IMG/VR virus record: IMGVR_UViG_3300021233_000230
Location: 1-23,126 of that record
Source: a virus
Strand: one strand, 5' to 3'
DNA: 23,126 nt
The translations under genes and the position numbers were made by a program. Below the pieces are notes generated by a model. That model saw nothing but the letters and a program-made list of their open reading frames with translations. It was not told the DNA's origin and did no database searches. Shown here in pieces: positions 20,775 to 23,126 of this stretch (positions within the stretch are counted from its first letter, which is position 1; every line of letters starts with the position of its first letter).

Positions 20775-20996
20775 ATGAATACCGCCGCAGCAGTCGCCCA
20801 CTATGGGTCGAAGTACGCCATCGCTCAGGCACTGGGCATCAAGCCGCAAGCCCTCAGCCGCTGGGGCGCCAGCGTTCCACTCAAGTGGGCGCTGGTGCTG
20901 GAGCGCATCACCGATGGCGAACTGCGCGTCACTGACGAGTTCCTCGAGCAGCAGCTCGGGAAGACGGCCCGTTCGTCTGGGCCGGGGCAGGCGTAA
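20775..20996 (+). CDS. Cro-like transcriptional regulator
   Basis: This 73-aa protein matches small Cro/YdaS-type helix-turn-helix proteins: AVAHYGSKYAIAQALGIKPQALSRWGASVPLKWALVLERITDGEL. The HTH is at about 14-33 (YAIAQALGIKPQALSRWG), with helix 3 as the reading helix. It starts divergently from the leftward operon and precedes the replication gene, exactly as cro does in lambdoid phages. It should repress the leftward promoter, and its own, as infection proceeds. The best -10-like hexamer lies about 8 bases before the ATG, so its mRNA could be leaderless. No CI-type partner is seen in the window. The C-terminal 20 residues are probably disordered. Confidence 0.85.
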   Translation: MNTAAAVAHYGSKYAIAQALGIKPQALSRWGASVPLKWALVLERITDGELRVTDEFLEQQLGKTARSSGPGQA

Positions 20997-21048
20997 AACT
21001 CACCCCGGCAATTTTCCCAACCCCACGAAGTAACGGAGCGTGGCCACA

Positions 21049-23025
21049 ATGCAGACCAAAGCAGGACCAGTCGGCGTCGCCGACATCGATAGAGTCCTTG
21101 AGATCGCGAAGAAACTCCCGGTGTTCCCATGCGGAACCGACAAGCGGCCGCGAGTCGCCAAGGGTTTCCACGCAGCAACTCAAGACGAACAACAGATCCG
21201 GGACTGGTGGCGCCAGTGGCCAGATGCCCTCGTCGGCGTGCCCACCGGGCAATCCACCCGGCTGGTGGTCGTAGACTACGACCCGGACAAAGCCAACCAG
21301 GCAACCAACAATTGGCTGGCAGAGAACACCGAGCTTCTGCTCAGCACTCGCAGCCACAAGACCCCCCGCGGTGGCCGGCACTATTTGTTCCGCTCGACTG
21401 AGCGGTTCATGACCGGTGTCGACCTGACACTGGGCGGCACGGCACGCCGCGGTATCGACCTGCGGGCAAATGGCGGGTACGTCATCTGGTGGCCGGCGCA
21501 TCTCGCGCAGACCGATGACACCCCGGTCGCACCACTTCCCGCCAGCCTCATCGACGAGCGACGGTTCGATACTAAGCGTGACATGGCGCCATTGCCGAGT
21601 AATGCGCCAGAAACTTGGCGCATAGAGCGTCACAAAGTTGACGCCGCCCTGACGCACATCCCGCCGGACGGTTACGAAAATTGGATTCGTGTAGGCATGG
21701 CCATCCACGCCGGGTCCGGTGGGTCAGACGAAGGGTTTGAAGCATGGCACGCCTGGTCATTGACCGGGGACAGCTACGACAGCGCTGAGGACTGCCGCTA
21801 CCACTGGGCATCCTTCGGCAGGTACGGCGGCCGCGGGCTGCATCTCGGCACGCTCTATGCTGCCGCCAAGGAGAAGGGCTGGATGACCTCGACACCGGTC
21901 GCAGGACCGCCTGTAGACCCGCTGGAGGCGAGCGCAGCGCCAGTCGATGATAAGGGAAGGACCCCGCTCAACTGGGGTGCCCTATCCAAGTCAGAGCCGC
22001 CCCAGCGCAAGTGGGCCATCCCGCATTGGCTGGGGCTCGGGTACATGACCCTGCTCGCTGGTCCCGGTGGCGTAGGCAAGACCCTGCTGGCGCAGCAGCT
22101 GGCCGCAGGGCTGGCCACCGGCGAGTGCTGGCTCGAGCAGATCGAGCGCCCCTTGCGTGTTCTGATGTGGGCTGGCGAGGATGACCACGACGAACTGTGG
22201 CGCCGGCAGTATCAGATTGCATGGGGCCAACGCCGGGACCTGACCGACTACTCGAACCTCATCATCGAGTCCTATGCCGGGCGAGACTGCAGCCTGGTCG
22301 AACCCATCTATGGCCACCTGACCCCAACCAAGATGATGACCGAACTGCAAGAGCAGGTCGCCGACTACAAGGCCGACGTGGTCATACTCGACAACGTGGC
22401 CCGTATGTATGGCGGCGACGAGAACGTTCGGCACCAAGTCACCCAATTCGTCAACTGGGTCTCCGGCGCCTGCAATGCCCACCACCCCACCGCGCAACTG
22501 CTGCTCGCACACCCCGCCAAGATAGGCGGCAGCGAGTATGCCGGCAGCACGGCATGGGAAGCGGCCGTCCGCTCGCGCTGGTTCTTCGGCCGCACCCCGC
22601 CCGATGACGAGAACCCGCCGCAGGACGAGAACGTCCGCTACCTGTCACGCCGCAAGTCGAACTACAGCGGACTCGACCAGGTGAAGCTGGAGTTCGACCA
22701 CGTCCGTCTGATATTCAAAAAGGCAGAAGAGGAAGCCTACGATAATCGCAAAACGATTAACTCAGGACGCGCAGAGAAAATGGTTACGGATGCCATTAAG
22801 GATTTTGCAAAGCAGGGAATCATTACCTCCGACGGCAACCGGCAGGCGAACTACATCGTCAAGGAAATGTCCCGGCGTGAGATGTTCCCGCACCGTCAGG
22901 CACGCCTGATCGAGCAGGCCCTGTTCCGTCTGATGGAGACTGGCAAGGTGCGCCGTGAGGTGGTCGGTACGTACAAAAACCGTACCCCGAGAGAGGGCTT
23001 GGTAGTCGTGGAGTCTGCACAATGA
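21049..23025 (+). CDS. Prim-Pol / RepA-like primase-helicase
   Basis: The 658-aa protein combines three parts. A Prim-Pol domain spans about 8-165, with Asp76 and Asp78 (VVVDYDPD), His111 (GGRHYLF) and Asp137 (GIDLR), matching the primase-polymerase metal and nucleotide-binding set. A PriCT-2-type linker follows at about 195-275 (DGYENWIRVGMAIHAG ... AEDCRYHWASFG). Then comes a RecA-fold helicase with Walker A GPGGVGKT at 338-345 and Walker B VVILDN with Asp448. A winged-helix-like tail is at about 570-650. It should prime and unwind the phage origin. ATG 21049 is preferred because GGAG sits 10 bases upstream; GTG 21040 would have no room for a ribosome site. Confidence 0.9.
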   Translation: MQTKAGPVGVADIDRVLEIAKKLPVFPCGTDKRPRVAKGFHAATQDEQQIRDWWRQWPDALVGVPTGQSTRLVVVDYDPDKANQATNNWLAENTELLLSTRSHKTPRGGRHYLFRSTERFMTGVDLTLGGTARRGIDLRANGGYVIWWPAHLAQTDDTPVAPLPASLIDERRFDTKRDMAPLPSNAPETWRIERHKVDAALTHIPPDGYENWIRVGMAIHAGSGGSDEGFEAWHAWSLTGDSYDSAEDCRYHWASFGRYGGRGLHLGTLYAAAKEKGWMTSTPVAGPPVDPLEASAAPVDDKGRTPLNWGALSKSEPPQRKWAIPHWLGLGYMTLLAGPGGVGKTLLAQQLAAGLATGECWLEQIERPLRVLMWAGEDDHDELWRRQYQIAWGQRRDLTDYSNLIIESYAGRDCSLVEPIYGHLTPTKMMTELQEQVADYKADVVILDNVARMYGGDENVRHQVTQFVNWVSGACNAHHPTAQLLLAHPAKIGGSEYAGSTAWEAAVRSRWFFGRTPPDDENPPQDENVRYLSRRKSNYSGLDQVKLEFDHVRLIFKKAEEEAYDNRKTINSGRAEKMVTDAIKDFAKQGIITSDGNRQANYIVKEMSRREMFPHRQARLIEQALFRLMETGKVRREVVGTYKNRTPREGLVVVESAQ

Positions 23026-23077
23026 TTGCACAACCGTTAGTAAACGCAGGTAGAGAAAAGCGCACAATCCTGCACAA
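23017..23077. repeat. Four GCACAA repeats with about 11-bp phasing (iteron-like)
   Basis: GCACAA begins at 23017, 23028, 23062 and 23072; three of the four read GCACAAT. Spacings are 11, 34 and 10 bases, close to one, three and one helical turns, so all copies face about the same side of the DNA. They straddle the 3' end of the primase-helicase gene, the usual place for a replication origin that its product recognises. Confidence 0.5.
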
Positions 23078-23094
23078 TCGTGCTTGCTCGCTCT

Positions 23095-23115
23095 CCCCCC
23101 CCTACTACCCCCCCC
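23095..23115. repeat. Twin C8 tracts at the window's right end
   Basis: Two runs of eight C (23095-23102 and 23108-23115) are separated by TACTA. The minus strand therefore has two G8 runs that could stack in a G-quadruplex or simply hinder sequencing and assembly. No gene is seen from 23026 to 23126. Confidence 0.7.
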
Positions 23116-23126
23116 TATATCCACGG

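Noticed and set aside
1-23126. tRNA genes, CRISPR arrays, insertion sequences, integrase or attachment sites
   Set aside because: Looked for cloverleaf arms, regularly spaced long repeats, transposase motifs and tyrosine or serine recombinase motifs by eye; none was convincing. A covariance-model or profile search could still find a weak one.

Overview
The window is almost entirely part of a tailed-phage genome of the podovirus type. It is joined at its left end to about 0.65 kb of unrelated bacterial chromosome. Bases 1 to about 648 carry the 3' end of purL, a small sterol-carrier-like gene and the 5' end of purF, the gene order of an actinobacterial purine locus, in visibly lower-GC DNA. 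In the middle of purF the reading frame passes directly into a phage structural-protein C-terminus. This is best read as an assembly chimera (metagenomic style) rather than a biological fusion. From about 650 onward the DNA is GC-rich, which suggests a GC-rich host, perhaps a proteobacterium. No host-diagnostic gene is present.

Rightward late block (about 650-16605): a structural-protein tail and a small conserved-looking protein, then tail tubular proteins A and B (T7 gp11/gp12-like). Four internal virion or ejection proteins follow (175, 516, 773 and 940 aa), with a 65-aa ORF between the last two. Next come a T7-type tailspike with a pectate-lyase-fold body, a DUF6321-like protein, and a lysis cassette (1-TM holin, GH108 endolysin, 3-TM GTA-type holin). 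The block ends with a tiny HExxH protein, a metallophosphoesterase and a DUF3310 protein. Genes are mostly fused by ATGA or GTGA overlaps. Two segments are AT-richer than the backbone and look recently acquired: the C-terminal part of the 773-aa ejection protein with the small ORF after it, and the receptor-binding body of the tailspike.

Leftward early block (20658 down to 16577): fourteen tightly overlapping genes. They include a recombination module of YqaJ-type exonuclease, ERF-family annealing protein and SSB, several coiled-coil, zinc-binding and unknown proteins, and four tiny membrane proteins. A near-ideal sigma70 promoter sits at 20703-20731, and an intrinsic terminator lies at 16518-16546 inside the opposing DUF3310 gene.

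Rightward early block (20775-23025): a Cro-like regulator followed by a Prim-Pol/RepA-type primase-helicase. The divergent intergenic region holds an 18-bp operator-like dyad over the leftward -35 box, giving a lambda/P22-like control layout. No CI repressor or integrase lies in the window. Downstream of the primase-helicase, four GCACAA repeats at about 11-bp phasing and two C8 runs end the window. Terminase, portal and capsid genes, which would normally lie upstream of the tail genes, are missing, as expected if the left end is a false join.
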